64,000 nt of DNA from Chrysomallon squamiferum (taxonomy: Eukaryota; Mollusca; Gastropoda; Neomphalida; Peltospiridae): positions 9,737,541 through 9,801,540 of the forward strand of contig CM022668.1 of NCBI GenBank assembly GCA_012295275.1. The letters are read 5' to 3'. The position numbers and the translations under genes are program-made. Below are positions 13,288-25,706 of the stretch, piece by piece. Below the pieces are notes generated by a model that was not told where the DNA came from, searched no databases, and saw only the letters and a list, made by a program, of their open reading frames with translations. Numbering within the stretch: position 1 is the first letter of the stretch; each line of letters starts with the position of its first letter.

Positions 13288-16200
13288 TTTAAAATATTTC
13301 TGCAATTGTTTACTTTTAAGATAAATCTCATTTAGATGACTTTACAAAGAATTATGATATTTGTTCTTAACATTAAAAAGTACACAATGAAGAAAACAAA
13401 ACAAAAACATTTTTATTGTATTTTTTTTTTATATCAAAAATTTTTATTCTCACCTTCTTTCACTTCAGCCTCGGGTTCCATTTTTATAATTTTCTTTGCT
13501 GGTTCATCTTCGTCTTGTTCCTGTTTTCTTTTTTTGGGAACTTTAGGCAAAGTTGAGTCTGCTGCAGTAATGTATGTCTTTATTTCACTGAAACATTCAG
13601 TTCAGAAATATTAATTATTCACATGTCTACTATCCATTTTTCTGTGTGTCAATTAACCATCAATCACTTGTTAACCAACCTGTTCTTAAATGTCAAATAA
13701 TTATTTAACATACGTATCAACTCATTTGTGTTAATGTGTCCATCATTGACATGTTGAGTAACTATTTCTTTTAAATGTGTCCACCAATTATAATACCAGT
13801 ACAATACATCTAGTATTAATTTTTTCATATTACCTAGATCTCTTCAAAGTATGTCTTGGTCAACTAGTTCAATATGCTCAGTGTTTTACTTGTCAAATCA
13901 TTTTATGTGTGCTTATAATTTTACTTGTTGATTACTAATTTTATTCGTCAACTAATCATTTTACACACTGAAAAATCATTTTAACTGTCAACTTATGTGA
14001 TAACTGTGTCAACTAATTTTTGCATATCAATTGATCATTATGTGCTGTCCAACTGTCAGGAACATGTCATGATAAATCAGATATCTCAATCATTTTACAA
14101 ACACCAAACATTAATCTATTAATCAATTTAAATATCGGATACTAAAACTTGTGAACCTAATCATTTTTTCCAATTTGCAAAACAACTGCACTGATCTTTC
14201 TCTTGACTGAATCTGCAGATAATTTAACCCATTAATTAAATGTCTGCATCTTTAACCAAAGCAGCTATTTTTCCAGCCAGTTTAAACATTACAAATGCTG
14301 ACTGAAGTGTTTTAGCAGCAGAATATATGAATGGTATTTGAAAACTAAATGAAGTTAAATAATTTCAGAAACTATATTTAGTCTAAGATTTTAGTTTTTA
14401 TTATGTAAAGATGTGAAAAACTTAAATATATGTCATTTATAAACTATTTTAAACAAACCTTCTGTTTTCGTATTTCTCCCATTTTGCCTTCATTTTTCCA
14501 GTACCACTTATTCTTCTTGACTGAAAGTGATAATCATTAACTTTTTAATTGCTAAAATTATGAAATAAATTATTCTTACTTTTTCACTTACAGACTGGTA
14601 AAAAGTAAGTAAAATCTAAATGTATCAAAGTAATTTAAACCTTTTAAGAATTTCATTGTTGAAACTAAAAATCTTAATTTTGTAAGATATTACTTTACAA
14701 TTCATAAATACCCAAATTAAATTTTAATTATTTAATCTTTTTAAGGCACTAAAAAATATCAAATTTCAATTTGATATCAGGTCTATTTTAAAGACATCTG
14801 TTACAAAAAGGTCCCCTCATTGTAGTATGTTGTCCACATAAGTTTCAGACCACTACTTTTCAATATAATCACTGGAGACCTTTATAAAATTAACATTCAG
14901 ACAGGAGATATAATGAAATTTTTACTAGTGAATTGCATCTACATCTCAGACATTTAATGAGATGAACCAAAGCAGTGACACATCTGCACTTTGCAACAAA
15001 ATGAGAAATGGCCAAAGGTATTAAATTAGTAAATTTGTTTAAAACAGGCAATTTATTTTCACGAATATCAATCAACTTTAGAGAGATTAATGCCACTTTA
15101 TTTGAAAAAATTGAATTATTTCAAAAATTGATAAATGTATTAGAAATCAACAACAAAAATTATCAATCTTTCAAAACCATCACATAAAACATGAATATAA
15201 AATAAATAAAAAAAATAATTTTAAAATAGATCGCTGTCATTAATACAGTAACAAAGTGTTTGCAACTTACTCCAGACTCCTCCAAACTTTTCATAGCCCG
15301 TTCCAACTTGGCCCTGTGTTCCAAGCCGAGATCTGTATTAGTGTCGTCTCCCAGGGCATCAACACGTATAGCTAGCGACGTCTTCGCTGCCAACATTCGA
15401 GACATCTGAAATAAAGTGACGTCAGACGGTTATAAAATGTACAAGTTTATTTCTTTAGTGAAATGTTTATGATTTTGAGATCTTATTTTGTTGTCTTTCT
15501 AACTCAAAATTACCAACTTGGCACAAAATATGTATCTACTGTCAACATCAAAACCACTTCAATCCATGTTCAACACTAATTATATAACCAACGTTCTAAG
15601 TAATACATTTTTATTTTTTTATTATTAATGGTATTCCATGCTGTTCCAAAATTTGTTAAAAAAAAAAAAAAAAAAAAAATTAATGACAAACTGACATTTT
15701 AAAGCAACACAAGAGGTTTTACCCTTTGAAAATACATACAGAGTACAAATTTAGCACATAACTCTTAAGATATTTTGACTGGGTTTGTTTTATATTTAAT
15801 AAAACAGTTTTCTTTGTTAAATTATAATTAATATTTGTAAAAAGAAAAGTAACGTGACACCTGAAATATTAAAGCAATGAAAGAAAAAAAAAAGGTTTTC
15901 AATAAAAGAAATTTCTCACCTTTCCTTTGAATTTAGGGCTTGACTGACCTACAAGAGAGGCATGGTAAATGAGACCATATTTGGGCGTGTCGTGTTTTGT
16001 TTTCAGAGCTCGGAACAAAGCTTTCTCTGCTCCAATAATCTGAACCGTTGATGATGGATGTTTTGCCAAGTTCAGCAAAGAACCTGTAAATACCAAACAG
16101 ATAGTTGTGTTATAATTCATAAATAACATTACTGTGTTAATGGGCAACTGCTGTTAAGACATACAGAGAATGTTATTATGATTTTTTTTTAAATATCGCT

Positions 16201-17602
16201 AAAAAAGAAGCAGAATTAGTATGATGGAACAGCATGATCTGAAGATGATCAAAACAACACTACCCAAAGCCATTATAATATTGTTGTCTGAATAAAAGCC
16301 TTTAACTAATTACTGAAGTAATCGAAAGTATAAAAACTACTATTTTTTAATTTGAAGTATATAAAAAAAAAAAAAAACATTACAATGTTTTAATCTGGAG
16401 TATAAAATCACTATCTCAGACTGAATTGGACATCAACAATTTTCAGAATTGGAGGACTTTGTCATCACTGCTAGTGAAATTTGTCAACAGAAGAAAAATG
16501 TTTTTTAACACAGTATTCCTACACAGTAGTACCCACAATTAATAGAACAGGAAATTCACCAGTAGCCATGGCAGCACAACATACATCAAAACTTGACCAT
16601 TATAGATTTACAGTTTGATATTGCATTTGGAAAGATACAGAAGAATCATTAATACCAGTTTGTATGATACACTAACATGCAGCAAGAAATCTGATTTCCT
16701 GGACAGAACTGCATACACAATGTAAGTTTGGCCACAGAGAAAAAAAAACAATTTAAGACACTTGGAATGAGTTTCTCATATCTCTGACAGTTTTCTAATG
16801 CCTGAACTAAAATGTTATTTTTTAAAAATTCTGTTTACATCACAAAATTATTTGATTACCACACAATGTTTTGTTCAACACAGTATCATAAACTGCTGTT
16901 ATACCAGCTTCTCAGATTGCTAGATAACCATATTAAATTTGTTTTCTATTTTTTTTTTTTTAATTATTCAGAATTTACATAAGCTCTAAGTCACTGCAAG
17001 TCACTTAAGAACATCACTTAAGAACAAATTTCCTCATAATGCCACTCCTAACTCAAGTCTTGCCATTGTTATTTCCCTTTTGATTAATTGTTCCACTTTT
17101 AACTTTTGTGTCTGAGTTTTGAAATTGTTTTTTTACTAACAATCAAAACACAAAAGAAAACTGCCACTCAACATGCATATTTACCAATCAAGACCGTGAA
17201 ACAAAACATTTTCTGCTATCAAGTCTTTACCTAACATTGAGTCAGTTTAAATATTTAAAATGTTCAGAGTCTGCTTCAGCAAAGTCATCATCAATGAATC
17301 AGAATTGCAGGACATCCTGTCATCATCAGCAAATACTGAACATTCAGTTATAAAATCACTTAACCAAACCAAATCCATGCCTCAAACAAGACAACAGTTA
17401 TCAGGTGCCTTAAAGTATTTGAAGTGCAGCCTCTATTCAATAAATTACAAAAAAGTTTTCTTCCACATAATAAAATACACATGTTTGACCAGAAAACAGC
17501 CCAACTATTAATAACATTATCTCCAGCATTTGGTATGCTGGTACTTACCAATAAAAAAAAAAATTATTATGTTTATCTGCCATAAGGATTTAATGTTTAA
17601 AT

Positions 17603-17638
<36 letters not shown>

Positions 17639-19880
17639 AAAAAAATAAAAAAAAAAAATCTGCACCATAGTCTTAGATAAATACTCACCTAAATGGGACA
17701 TAAGCAGTACATTAACTCAAAAATAACTACACTATCTTAAAACACAAATAAAGCATGATAAAACACTGAACAGTGATGTAAAACATCCAAGGCTGAATGG
17801 ACTTAAATATATCTATATATCCATATATAATCTTAAAAAACACCTATCAAGATGAACAATTTGCTTCAGATATGTCATCATCAACTAATCAGAATTGCAG
17901 GACATCCGATCATCATTAGCAATTTCACCAAATTCAAATCAGTTTCACTCAAAATTAGAATACAAATGGCAGAATTCACTTAAACATGACACTATCAAAC
18001 ACTGACAGTTCAGGTATGTTCTTTAATATTCATATGTACAATACTTGCAAGAACACTCAGTCTTACCTCTAAACCAACAGTAATTTTGATGTGTTAAATA
18101 TTAATATTCAAAGTGACCTGCTTGACCTATCAGTCTGGCCCACACACCAGCAGTAGAATTATTAATATTCAGTAATATTAATATTAATAACAGTATTAAT
18201 ATTCAAAGTTACCAGCATGAGCTATCAGTCTGGCTCCAACCAATTCTCCTACCAGTATTGTCAAGTTGGGTGCTATGGCAATCATTCGGTTCTTGAGATA
18301 ATCATACAGCTGAGCTCGATAGTCAGAGATATCTATAATCTGAATTTGTGAAGAAATGAAAAATATTATTAATTCTTTTATTTTATTTTATTTTTTTTTA
18401 ATTCTAAGTCAGATGATAATGATAAAAAAATATATATATAAAAAAATAAAATTTATAATTATGAAAGATACATTTTGTTTTCCCCTTTTCTCATTGCAAT
18501 ATCCTATCCTCAACATTTTTAACCCGGTCGTAACTCACATTATCCTACAGTTATATCTTAGTTTGCCATCTTACCAGTTTTAATACAATTCTGTTCTGTT
18601 TTATATCTTGGTTAATTACAGATAATACCCTAATCATTTAAATCCTACCACTGAGTTTACCGTAGTCATATCTCACATTTAATGCACCTTAAGTGTTTAT
18701 ATCTTAAGTTACTCATATAATAACATATCCTACTATTAACTGTATCCTAGTGTTTATATCCTGTTAGATATCAACCTACTATTAACTGCCCCTAAGCCTT
18801 TATATCCCAACAGTTATTTTCTTATTATTCTACTGCTAGCAGTATCTCTGATTTATATTCTATCAGACATTTTCATTTTATCCAGTGCTAACTGCATCCT
18901 AGTTGTACCTGATCACAAAGATACTGAATATTCAAAAGATCCTCCTCTGAAATTTCTGTTCCCATGGAGATTTCGGCGGCCTCTTTTACTTCCTGTTCAA
19001 CCTCTTCAGGTAAAATTGCCGAAAAATCGCAGGCGACTGCATTAACACGTTCACCTGGCGAAAGGGCAAAGGTCATCTTTAGAGAGAACAGGAATTTTGT
19101 TTTATCTTTATCTTTTCTTTTCTTTTTAAATAATCTTAACTGGTTAACCCATTTTAAAAAGAAATCGTTTGGCATTTTTGTTAGTTGTTATCTCAAGACA
19201 GAGTATGTTTATAAAACCTAACAGTGAAATAAAATATTAAATAATTCAGGTGAAGGATGTATTTTTTCATTTAACATTCTGTAAGCATGAAAAAAAAAAA
19301 CAGGTTGTGAAAATAGGTTCCAAAAGACATGATTAGTGAAAATTTCAATGATTTAAATGAAGCTTTTCATCATGTACACACTGACATGAAAAATGATTCG
19401 ATGATACAAAATGACAGATGCTGTACAATGTACAGTAGTTTACATACCCATTTGTTTGACAAGTTTTGCATAGGCGAGGTTGTCCTGTACAATTTTGCCA
19501 AGTTCTGGGAAATGCCATCCAAACCATTCCCGACATCGCATGATGTAGTTGTTCAGCTCCTTATCAAGATCATCAAGCAGAGCTGTGATTAAACATGAGA
19601 GAATTTCTAAATATCAGTATACAAGACATTTAAACATTGGTTAGTTAGGCAGAAACCAAAACATTATCTGAAGCAATTTAAAATTCTGCAGTACAATATA
19701 AATTTCTAATCGGTTAGTGTCAAATTTATAGTCTCAAGATACTAATCTAGCAACAAGGTTCTGTTATGAATTTTGTGGGATTTAATAATGGAATGAATAA
19801 TTACTGAAACTAATCTTGTTTTTAATTTCATGAAAAAGAAGAATGGACCACTCTGAATCAACATACTTTATCCTACAGAG

Positions 19881-19918
<38 letters not shown>

Positions 19919-22900
19919 AACATCAAAATTGACAAGTTTTAGGTTTAAATGTTTTCAGCAATTATATAATGACAATTTTAAATACAAAACTTTTATTAAA
20001 TAGATGGCATACTTAGTATTTAAGACCAAAATAATGCCTATATTTGATTTGATTACAAGAGTTCCTGAAGTAACAATTCTAACTGCAGAAAGAAATATTA
20101 AAAATACATTTTTTAAAAACTTACAGATGGCTTGAACTATCATTGTATCCACTTTGTCTGGACTGAACTTCAACTTATATCTTGACAAACTGAAAAATTA
20201 CAATCACATGACTAAAAAATCAAACATTAAAATCTATTTAAACATTAACAATAAGTGATGCAATAAGAACATCTCTATGAAAATCTTACTTCAAATTACT
20301 AGACCAAAAAGAACACAGCCAAGATTTAAAAATAACCTAATCTACTGCAAATTTCCAGAAATTGTCAAAGCTAAGACAAGTTACCTGTGAGCTAAGCCTA
20401 AAGCCATGGCAGCCATTTCTTTCTGTGGTAGACCAGTGATCAAACTGTCCATCTGTGAGCGAATACACCTCATCAGTTCCTGAACACTGGAGTTTGATAA
20501 ACACTGCATGTTAAACTTGTCCTGCAACAGTAAACACACTCCATTACAATTTTAATTTTCATAAAATTGCAGAGAAATATTTCCACAATTATTCAAATTT
20601 GTTCTTTATTATGTTTATATCTGATATGTAAATGTAAATATTTTACTCAAATATTTAATTCATTTTGGTTCAAACATGGAATTTTTTTTTTTCAATGAAA
20701 TGGTCAAAATTCACACGTATATAAAACCTTAATAAATTCGATGTTCTTAATTAGTAAAAAAAAAAAAATATTAAAAATTTAAATGTCGGCAAGTTATTCA
20801 AGATTATGAAATGTTTTGAAACATTTGTATTTGCAATTTACAAGATAATTATGTGTATTAAAAAAATTAACATGCAAAATTTCAAATTTACATACATACT
20901 AATACAAACAATTGCACTTCAAAAAATTTGATAACCATTTCTACTGTGCAAACAGCTTGACATTTATTTATCAGTGGCCAATATCTGACAAAATGCTTAC
21001 CTTGATGACACTGCCAAGTTTAGCATCAGCAACTAATAGTTGTTCCTGAGCATCTGTGGCAATCAGTTTTTTCATCATTTTCTTCAACGTTTTACTCATC
21101 TTTCCTTCCACTACAGCTGTAGCAGCTGGAAAATAAAATTTTATAAAAATTATTTTTATTTGAAAGTAAATTTAGGAATAATAGCATAAGGAAGAATAGG
21201 GATAATAGGTTTTCTTAAAATCAATCATGGATGTGCATACATACATGTACAAACAGTTCTGTATTAAATTTCAAAATTTGAGATTAATTTCAGCACATTT
21301 TAAAACTCAACAAATACAAGGATGTAGTTTGTTGTGGAAGATAAGTGCCATTTTATAATTTTAGTTATATTTTAAAATGTTGGTGTTTTTTTTACCTGAA
21401 AGAGCTTCTGTCATGTCCTTGAATTTCTGAAAGTGTCTCAGTTTCACTCTGAAATAATAAAATTATTGAAATGATGTCAAACTAATACATTTCAACATGA
21501 CTAGAATACTTGCGGTTTCAAGAAGGTCATATCACTTCAGCACAAAATTATAAAACTTTTGTTATTTCTGAACATATTAATAATTTGTGTTTTAAAGTAA
21601 AACTACTGTGTATATGGTCTTCCATTTAAAAAAAAATAAAAAAAAATTTAACTGGAGCTTTAGTATTAACTTTGAAATATACTTTTATTTTAGAAATTCA
21701 AATTTATCAGGTTTTCGAATGTTCTTACACTTAAAATTGTCCTACTTTAAATAGTCAATATGTTTAATACAAATTTATTAATAGTAATGCATCTTTTAAC
21801 AATTATAAACATTCATATATATGTGTTGGTGTAAATGTATTCTGCCTCAGAGGTAGTGACGAATAAGTATCTTCAAAAACATCAGCAAGTTAAAAAAGTT
21901 ATACATCATTGGCGGAACATTTACAACACATGACAAAATAACTTGCATATTACAAGTGAAAGCTTACATTTTGCTTGCTTGATCTGGATTTTCAAAGTCT
22001 AAGTAGAGATTTTCTGTTTTCTGCAACTTCTTTTCCTTTAGAAGCTAAAATATACAATTAAAAAAATATATATTAACTTATTTGCAATAATCATTTTAAA
22101 AATGTCATTCTAGTTTGTTTTATTGTTTTTGTTGAGTAAAACAAAATTACAAATGTAATCACAGCCAGTAGATGGTTAAGAAGATAGACATTTTTTTTGA
22201 AGCTGCCATCTGGAATTGATTTTGTTGACTATTCCCTGTTTCAGTGTAAATTTCTGTTTTCCTTCAGAGGAAAATTCACAAACTGAACAAGCCAACTTGG
22301 CTGATCTGCAAGTTTGACTTGTTCGTGAAAAACTCAAATATCAGCAACTACAGACAGTGCAGTTCAGGCTTTGGATTAAGTACACCGATTAAATGCTGAA
22401 TGAGCTTTATTGAAGTGCATTTTATCATAGGACAGTTTTGTTTTTGAATTTACACTGATGATGCTAGTTTGCCTGTTAAGTGAACATAAAATACATTATA
22501 CAAAATCAGTGTGTGGTCTGTGACTTTGAACAGGGATGTTTCGAGAGACATTAAATACTGGTACTCTTGTGTTCATTTGTAACTTCGGAAATACGTGGCC
22601 CATTTGGATGCAGACATCAAGCTTTAATACATTACATTATCAACACAAACTGATGAATTGATTCAGATATAACTGCTCAAAAATATTTTTCAACTTGTTC
22701 AGCAGTTACAGAAATAATAAAAAGTACAAGAGAATGTAGATTTTTGTCAGTAACATTTGTCTTTTCTAAAAAAAATTACTAATTATTATTTTAAAATGAT
22801 ATAATTTGAATATGTTCATATGCGTAACTAAAACCTATTCATGCAGCATAACTGATGATTATTATATACTGAAGTTCAATTTATTTATTTAGTTTAATTA

Positions 22901-23328
22901 TTTTAATACTAATACTGTAATAACTAAATAATTAAGTTTGCTGGGGTTTATTTAAATTATTACATTCAAATTCCAAGTATCGCATAGTTCGCCTGATGAA
23001 AAGCATTTAAAACACACATTTTCAAAATTAATAATAATGAAATAAAAACATCAGTTCAACATATTTAAGTTTTACCAAAGTTCCACTGAATAATATCGAT
23101 ATTAAAAGATTAAAAACAAATTAATTTTTATTTTTAGAAAAGGCTGAAAACCACGTGGCCGTTAATGCGACTATGCGTGGCTGGATAACTTGATTTTTTA
23201 AATAACTGCAAAGATTGTCATAAGCATAATATTGAATCATGACAGTTATGCAATATTCTGAATCCTAATAATTATTTATTTACCTTGAAAACAGCGTAAC
23301 CCGCTGGGGTTTCAAACAAAACCAACAT
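12122..23328 (-). CDS. NOP58: NOP58, box C/D snoRNP core protein (15 exons)
   Basis: NOP58 binds box C/D guide RNAs with NOP56, fibrillarin and the 15.5K protein in nucleoli and supports rRNA 2'-O-methylation. Coding exons, high to low: 23284-23328, 21968-22044, 21396-21448, 21001-21125, 20385-20521, 20125-20189, 19448-19582, 18909-19054, 18213-18339, 15920-16083, 15271-15405, 14459-14520, 13454-13587, 12740-12832 and a candidate last exon 12122-12177. All introns are GT-AG and phase is kept throughout, giving 517 residues (human is about 529). It starts [15 protein letters not shown], as in metazoan NOP58. The Nop-domain hallmark [11 protein letters not shown] is at residues 321-331, AEISMGTE lies near 239-246, and a poly-Lys tail starts at about 474. 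The last exon is the weakest call: poly-Lys, phase-compatible, but a poor acceptor. The first 14 exons are near certain. Confidence 0.95.
13640..14110. repeat. Degenerate TGTCAACTAATCATTTTA-type repeats in a NOP58 intron
   Basis: The intron between exons 13 and 12 has many imprecise recurrences of GTCAA-TAATCATTTTA-like words with irregular spacing, suggesting an old, eroded tandem repeat. Confidence 0.35.
16409..16476 (-). ncRNA. Box C/D snoRNA candidate in NOP58 intron 9, diverged relative of the 5.8S guides
   Basis: On the host strand: terminal stem CACTA/TAGTG, C box GTGATGA (16462-16468), D' CTGA (16443-16446), C'-like TTGATGT (16430-16436) and D CTGA (16416-16419). The segment before D' (GTCCTCCAATT) differs by one base from the guide of the two snoRNAs further upstream in this intron. 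That change spoils pairing to 5.8S but allows about 11 pairs, one of them G-U, with the conserved AAUUGGAGGGC of 18S rRNA. The RNA call is good; the target is tentative. Confidence 0.65.
17270..17333 (-). ncRNA. SNORD96-like: Box C/D snoRNA, SNORD96-like (predicted 5.8S Gm75 guide), copy 1
   Basis: Host-strand order: terminal stem TTTGCT/AGCAGA (one G-U), C box ATGATGA (17320-17326), guide, D' CTGA (17299-17302), C' TGATGATGA (17285-17293), D CTGA (17276-17279). The bases before D' (TGTCCTGCAATT) are perfectly complementary over 12 bases to the conserved AAUUGCAGGACA of 5.8S rRNA. The fifth base before D' pairs with the G that is Gm75 in human numbering, the known SNORD96 target. The C'-D spacing is only 5 bases, so only the D' guide can work. 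Confidence 0.85.
17859..17924 (-). ncRNA. SNORD96-like: Box C/D snoRNA, SNORD96-like (predicted 5.8S Gm75 guide), copy 2
   Basis: A paralogue of 17270-17333 in the same intron and orientation. Terminal stem TTGCT/AGCAA, C box AATGATGA, the same 12-base antisense element, D' CTGA (17889-17892), C' TGATGATGA and D CTGA (17866-17869). Boxes, guide and stem pairing are kept while linker bases differ, which is what selection on an RNA would leave. Confidence 0.85.
18098..18143 (-). repeat. Decayed copy of the 3' end of NOP58 exon 9 and its donor
   Basis: 18098-18143 repeats the pattern of 18188-18237 (TATTAATATTCAAAGT-ACC-GC-TGA-CTATCAGTCTGGC). The second block is the last bases of exon 9, its donor and the first intron bases. 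The copy sits about 90 bp into the intron and keeps a GT at the equivalent place. Confidence 0.7.
21840..21917 (-). ncRNA. SNORD70-like: Box C/D snoRNA, SNORD70-like (predicted 18S Am512 guide)
   Basis: In NOP58 intron 2 on the host strand. The terminal stem TTCCGCC/GGCAGAA has 6 of 7 pairs, with C box AATGATGT (21903-21910) and D CTGA (21847-21850). The guide before D, TTCGTCACTACCT, is complementary to the invariant 18S segment AGGUAGUGACGAA. The fifth base before D faces the A of GGUAG, which I count as A512 in human numbering. Human SNORD70, guiding Am512, also lies in a NOP58 intron, so host and target both agree. D' and C' overlap (CTGATGTT) and look weak. Confidence 0.85.
22275..22329 (-). 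other. Intronic hairpin in NOP58 intron 1
   Basis: A 55-base imperfect inverted repeat: TTCAC-GAACAAG-AACTTG pairs with CAAGTT-CTTGTTC-GTGAA (18 pairs), with small internal loops and a 9-base apical loop. A second small hairpin (TTTTCCT-ctga-AGGAAAA) adjoins it. It could be an H/ACA-type or pre-miRNA-like fold, or chance. Confidence 0.35.
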
Positions 23329-23509
23329 CTTGGAAAATTAAATGTACAATGAAACACGAGGCCGCGCTACAATTGTTTCATAAACGCATGCGTATCAATG
23401 AATACAAAACTGTAATTGTGATCGAAACGAAAAATATTAATTTCCCCACTGAATTCACGTAATTATTACTGTTGTGGACTTGCGGAATGAATATCGTCAA
23501 AACATTAAT

Positions 23510-23558
<49 letters not shown>

Positions 23559-25530
23559 GAAAGAAAACTACTAAATAAATAAATAAAAATTAAAAAAATA
23601 AAAGTTTAATACTGTTGAAATATTCTATGTACAACAACCGAATTCCTTCGATATATAATTACGTCATAGCCTACGAATGCTCCGAACGCGCACCACTTTA
23701 GCAGACGACAGTAAATGAGTGGGATTTTTACAGCAGTGTATCTAATTTAATAATAATAACAACATATATGATATTAATTACACAAAATTTAAAAAAATAG
23801 AAAAAAAAAAAAAATAAACATTGTTAAAAAAGTTTATTATCCAAAAATTCCCGAGTTACTCTATGTGTGCTGTAGATCCCGCATTTACAGTAATATTAAC
23901 AAAAACGAATAGAATTTATCAATAACATCGTTTTCGTATTTCGGAATGATGATCAAATTATAGTGAAGTTAAGTTTTGAGTTCAACACGGCTATTTACTA
24001 CGAATATATTTTATTCCTATAGTACATATGATAAAGTAAATTATAAAATGATATACAGTAAATAAATGCCTTTACTATATGAATCAATCATAATTATTTC
24101 AATTTGCATTTGGATAATTTTTTTTATTTCGTAAGCTTCGTTTGCCGATCAGTGTGAATTGGAAAAATAGAAGAAACTAATATGAAAAGAAAGGAGATTG
24201 GTTTGGGCCCTGTATACATATATTTCTTCCTAAATGAAATATTAAGTCAATATAATTTCAACTGAGATAGTTCGTATTATGGTTTACTAATCTTAATAAT
24301 TAATAGTAATAATAATATATCTTACTTCATATATCTTTATATATAATCAAAACAGAATTTTGAAAGAAACAGTTTATATAAGATGTATTAAAATATAGGT
24401 TATATAGTTGTTTCTTGTTAAATGCGTACATACATGCGTGGGCGTGTGAAAGCCGTTTCATAATTTCGTCATATGTTTTCGCACCTAATTCTCTCCATGT
24501 TTTCAAACAACTGATGATAAAATCTCGTAAGATCACATGAGAGTTCATTAACCACTTCCTGCTTCTAGTTTATCAGCTCGATGACAGCGATTAGGTTGCG
24601 AGCTTGTTTCTGACCATTTCGTTTTATGTTTGACGTTTGTGATGCACTGTGATGTAAGTTTTGTAGATTATTTTGAATTCGCTACATTGTTTTATAGATT
24701 TTCTATTTATGCTTTAGTCAAATGGAAAGGCCAGTGCATTAAAAATTACTTTTAACACCAAAACAGCGATATTTATGAAGTCTGTACATATTAATAATGA
24801 TAATGATACTCATAATGATACTTTGCATTAACTGGTTTAAACGGTTAGTAGAACATGATAGATAAGAGTAATTTGTCTAATGTTCGAAAACTCACATTAA
24901 CTGTTATTTATTTATAAAAGTGACATCCATTATGACCAGGAAATAAATAGTTTAGGAGAGGAAGGGAATTCTGAATAAGCTGTCTATAATTTTAAACAGT
25001 TTAAAAAATATTATTATTTTATTATTTATTTTTAATATTTTTATTCTTATTTTGTTGTAGTATTTTGTTCCTTGTGACAGTGGACGAAGGCTAACAAATT
25101 TTATAATATTACTATATTATTATTACAAGTTTTCTAGTTACATGTATGTTGAGTATATTTATTTTGGATTCAGTTGCAGAGATTTTGAATATTATGATTC
25201 AGACATTACACTGCATGTAATCGTTTGTTAAACCAGTGCTGATGAATATTAACTGAAAAATAAAAGCTCAAACAATGAATCTAATGGGATTAGAAACATA
25301 TACATGTAAAGATGTACAACTACAAATACATGCTGAGCATTAGAAAACAAGTACTTTTTAAAAGTTTTTTGTAGACAGTGTCGGATGTTTTTTAACAGAC
25401 TTCACTTACTTAAGTTCTTTAGACTGGTTCAGAAGCCTGAATGTTGTATTAAAGAAAGGAACTATTTTGTTTAAGAACACACTTAACACATTCTATTTAC
25501 TGTTAATTTTATATGGCATTGGGTATATGG
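23329..25530. other. NOP58 upstream region and intergenic DNA
   Basis: 23329-23720 is the likely NOP58 promoter side. It holds an (AAT)n run at 23511-23554 and a CpG-containing stretch near 23660-23700. No defined core element was identified. A possible untranslated first exon for the rightward SOCS gene could lie near 24560-24655, which is locally CpG-containing and followed by GTAAGT at 24653, but this is speculative. No other gene seen. Confidence 0.4.
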
Positions 25531-25534
25531 TTTA

Positions 25535-25657
25535 GGATCACCAAGATACAGAACAAGAGAAGGCTAGCGTTTGAATTAACAGCAAGATTCCACATCAGGG
25601 ATTGATCCTGTGACATACGACATCTCAAATGGATAAACTAAAACTGAGCCATGCCAC
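25535..25657 (-). mobile_element. tRNA-derived SINE fragment
   Basis: On the minus strand it begins GTGGCATGGCTCAG (box A-like) and continues to CAGGATCAATCCCTG (box B-like), the arrangement of Pol III tRNA-derived SINE heads. A non-tRNA body follows. A (CA)n run adjoins it. Confidence 0.55.
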
Positions 25658-25659
25658 AA

Positions 25660-25667
<8 letters not shown>

Positions 25668-25703
<36 letters not shown>
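25668..25703. repeat. (CA)n microsatellite
   Basis: Perfect CA dinucleotide run beside the SINE head. Confidence 0.9.

Positions 25704-25706
<3 letters not shown>

Noticed and set aside
16980-17040. Another C/D snoRNA-like stretch (GTGATGT ... CTGA) in NOP58 intron 9
   Set aside because: No convincing terminal stem and no recognisable rRNA complementarity.
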